A DNA stretch of 7,405 bases, from positions 1 through 7,405 of the forward strand of contig DHIW01000119.1 of the NCBI GenBank assembly GCA_002404015.1, in the 5' to 3' direction. Below the pieces are notes generated by a model. The model was not told where the DNA came from, searched no databases, and saw only the letters and a program-made list of their open reading frames with translations. Below are positions 6,264-7,405 of this stretch, in pieces. The stretch's first letter is position 1. The number at the start of each line of letters is the position of its first letter. The stretch is from Chloroflexi bacterium UBA4736. Lineage in GTDB: Bacteria > Chloroflexota > Dormibacteria > Dormibacterales > Dormibacteraceae. A program made the translations under genes and the position numbers.

Positions 6264-6287
6264 GACTCCACGCGTGCGCGGGCGACC
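6251..6287 (+). terminator. GC-rich terminator-like hairpin at the end of the kinase gene
   Basis: GGTCGCCCGC (6251-6260) and GCGGGCGACC (6278-6287) are perfect 10-bp reverse complements. The TAG stop (6261-6263) is the first three bases of the 17-base loop, which also holds the palindrome CACGCGTG (6269-6276). The left arm encodes the last residues of the kinase. No U-tract follows, as in many U-less terminators of high-GC bacteria. It separates the kinase from the LysM-CHAP promoter downstream. Confidence 0.6.
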
Positions 6288-6314
6288 CCAGCACTCGTGG
6301 TCGAAGGGGCTGGT

Positions 6315-6344
6315 TTGACAGTGCCTACCTACCGCTGATAGCCT
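6315..6344 (+). promoter_or_regulatory. Housekeeping-type promoter for the LysM-CHAP gene
   Basis: A perfect -35 box TTGACA (6315-6320) is followed after 18 bp by TAGCCT (6339-6344), which fits the TANNNT -10 form of high-GC sigma-70 promoters. The predicted start of transcription is near 6351, giving a leader of about 46 nt. This is the clearest promoter in the window and shows that the gene is transcribed separately from the kinase. Confidence 0.7.
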
Positions 6345-6348
6345 GACG

Positions 6349-6423
6349 CGGATTTATCCGGGTACCGGGCTCCGGTGTCCCAGTCGGGGGTAGTTTTTGG
6401 CGGTATTTACGCGATATCTCGCG
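6349..6423 (+). promoter_or_regulatory. Structured leader: palindrome at +1, hairpin, G-rich RBS, early-coding hairpin
   Basis: CGGAT-TT-ATCCG (6349-6360) is a 5-bp inverted repeat over the predicted transcription start and looks like an operator. A stem of 9 pairs, two of them G-U, joins 6360-6368 to 6372-6380 with a 3-base loop. GGGGGT (6386-6391) can serve as a Shine-Dalgarno with one wobble, 5 nt before the TTG start. CGCGA (6410-6414) and TCGCG (6419-6423) form another small stem inside the coding region. I recognise no known riboswitch family; the leader is too short for the c-di-AMP (ydaO) type. Confidence 0.4.
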
Positions 6424-7386
6424 CATGCCATCGTGCTCGCCATAGCGGTCACGCTCTCTGGCTACGCGTCGGTCGACCGGCACCTGCCGGCCGGTCTCAG
6501 TCTTCGTCTCGGCACGGTGAACGCCGAAGGCATGGTCATCGGGCAGGGCGGCGATGTCGGTTCCGTCAAGCTGGGCCGGCTGAGCACGATCATCAAGCCG
6601 GTCTCCGTGCCGACCTCGGCTCCGGTTTCCCATTCCGCCACCACCTACACGGTCGGCGACGGCGAGGACCTGAACGCGGTGGCCGCCAAGTTCCACGTCT
6701 CGGTCGAGTCGATCCGCTGGTCCAACTTCGTCACTCTGAGCAGCGCCGCGGTCAACGTCAACAGAGGTGACACCCTGGTCGTCCCGCCGGTGAAGGGCCT
6801 GGCGGTCGCCACCAAGGAGGGCGACACGCCCAGCAAACTGGCCGATACCTACCACACCGACGCGGCCTCGATCGTCGACTACAACTACCTGCGGACCGAC
6901 GCCAACACGGTCCTGGTCCCCGGCACCTGGGTCGTGATCCCGAACGGACAGGGGCCCACGATCGCCCCCATCCCGCCCCCGGCCCCAGTGCGGGTGGCGG
7001 CAGCGGCTCCGTCAGCTTCGTCTCAGGGCAGCGCCGGCTACACCGTCGGCAGTGGTGGCACCGCGGCGGCGCCCGCCGGGGGCAACCGTTTCGCCTACGG
7101 CTACTGCACCTGGTACGTGTACAACCGGCGCCCGGTGCCCTGGCTGGGCAACGCCTGGGAGTGGTACGGCCAAGCCCAGCGGGCCGGGTGGGCCACCGGG
7201 GCGACTCCCCGGCCAGGCGCCATCATGGTGACCTGGGAGAGCGGGTTCGGCCACGTGGCCTACGTGGAGTCGGTGGCCGGCGACGGGTCCTGGACGGTCT
7301 CCGAGATGAACTTCCGGGGCTGGGGCGTCGTGACCTCGCGAACGATCAGGCCGGGCGGCGTGCCCCTGATCGGCTTCATCTACTAG
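6397..7386 (+). CDS. Secreted LysM-LysM-CHAP peptidoglycan hydrolase
   Basis: The protein has 329 residues. An N-terminal signal (Arg6, hydrophobic 7-24, possible cleavage after GYA at 24) is followed by a spacer, then two LysM-type modules at about 83-130 (TYTVGDGEDLNAVAAKF...GDTLVVPP) and 134-182 (ATKEGDTPSKLADTY...GTWVVIP). A Pro/Ala/Ser linker (187-228) leads to a C-terminal CHAP domain with Cys237 in GYCTWYV, His286 in GHVAYVE and Glu303/Asn305 in SEMNF, the expected catalytic set. LysM binds peptidoglycan glycans; CHAP domains cut peptide cross-links or the amide bond to muramic acid. The likely role is cell-wall remodelling or daughter-cell separation. The TTG start is the first in frame (TAG at 6391-6393). 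The next ATG, codon 46, would remove the signal, which favours TTG. The gene has its own promoter. The stop is TAG. Confidence 0.9.
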   Translation: MAVFTRYLAHAIVLAIAVTLSGYASVDRHLPAGLSLRLGTVNAEGMVIGQGGDVGSVKLGRLSTIIKPVSVPTSAPVSHSATTYTVGDGEDLNAVAAKFHVSVESIRWSNFVTLSSAAVNVNRGDTLVVPPVKGLAVATKEGDTPSKLADTYHTDAASIVDYNYLRTDANTVLVPGTWVVIPNGQGPTIAPIPPPAPVRVAAAAPSASSQGSAGYTVGSGGTAAAPAGGNRFAYGYCTWYVYNRRPVPWLGNAWEWYGQAQRAGWATGATPRPGAIMVTWESGFGHVAYVESVAGDGSWTVSEMNFRGWGVVTSRTIRPGGVPLIGFIY

Positions 7387-7405
7387 TGGACCGTAACAGC
7401 GGAAA

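Noticed and set aside
6345..6396. c-di-AMP (ydaO) riboswitch before the cell-wall hydrolase
   Set aside because: Such riboswitches often precede wall hydrolases, but this leader is only about 50 nt and lacks the conserved core sequences.
6375..6770. Alternative plus-strand frame starting at GTG 6375 over the LysM-CHAP leader
   Set aside because: The protein soon becomes Arg/Gly-rich without motifs, while the frame from TTG 6397 gives a signal peptide, LysM and CHAP.
183..7386. TGA recoded as an amino acid, given that TGA is never used as a stop
   Set aside because: All six proteins read through to normal family lengths under the standard code with no in-frame TGA, so there is no positive evidence for recoding.

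Overview
This is a high-GC (roughly two-thirds G+C) bacterial chromosomal segment with six complete protein genes and short intergenic gaps. I see no phage, transposon, CRISPR, tRNA or rRNA signal. Five of six genes start with GTG or TTG. The non-ATG starts, the secreted LysM-CHAP and GH25-like proteins, and the acyl-CoA enzymes fit a soil-type high-GC lineage such as Actinomycetota or a Dormibacterota/Chloroflexota-like group. The lineage is an inference, and no marker gene is present to settle it.

Layout: (1) 1-182 is a G-rich non-coding leader with repeats and a G-quadruplex motif. (2) 183-1760 (+) is an acyl-CoA synthetase. (3) 1761-1878 is a convergent gap with a 13-bp tandem repeat and two terminator-like hairpins. 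(4) 1879-3078 (-) is a thiolase. (5) 3079-3240 is a divergent gap. (6) 3241-3984 (+) is a secreted GH25-like TIM-barrel protein. (7) 3995-4990 (-) is an alpha/beta-hydrolase lipoprotein whose stop codon lies 10 bp from the previous one, convergently. (8) 4991-5063 is an AT-rich divergent promoter gap. (9) 5064-6263 (+) is a four-helix membrane histidine kinase with no response regulator nearby. (10) 6264-6396 is a terminator hairpin, then a strong promoter and a structured leader. (11) 6397-7386 (+) is a secreted LysM-LysM-CHAP peptidoglycan hydrolase.

The genes alternate in direction (+ - + - + +), so there is no real operon. Two themes appear. The ligase and thiolase fit acyl-CoA (fatty-acid type) metabolism. 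The other four are cell-envelope proteins: a muramidase-like protein, a lipoprotein hydrolase, a membrane sensor kinase and a CHAP amidase/endopeptidase. The kinase could sense envelope state, but nothing in the sequence proves a link.

I did not find a clearly new multi-gene system. The most unusual signals are in the DNA rather than the proteins: all six stop codons are TAG, CTAG is absent from coding interiors and confined to gaps and stop codons, hairpins are built over stop codons, and a G-rich intergenic element recurs around the ligase.
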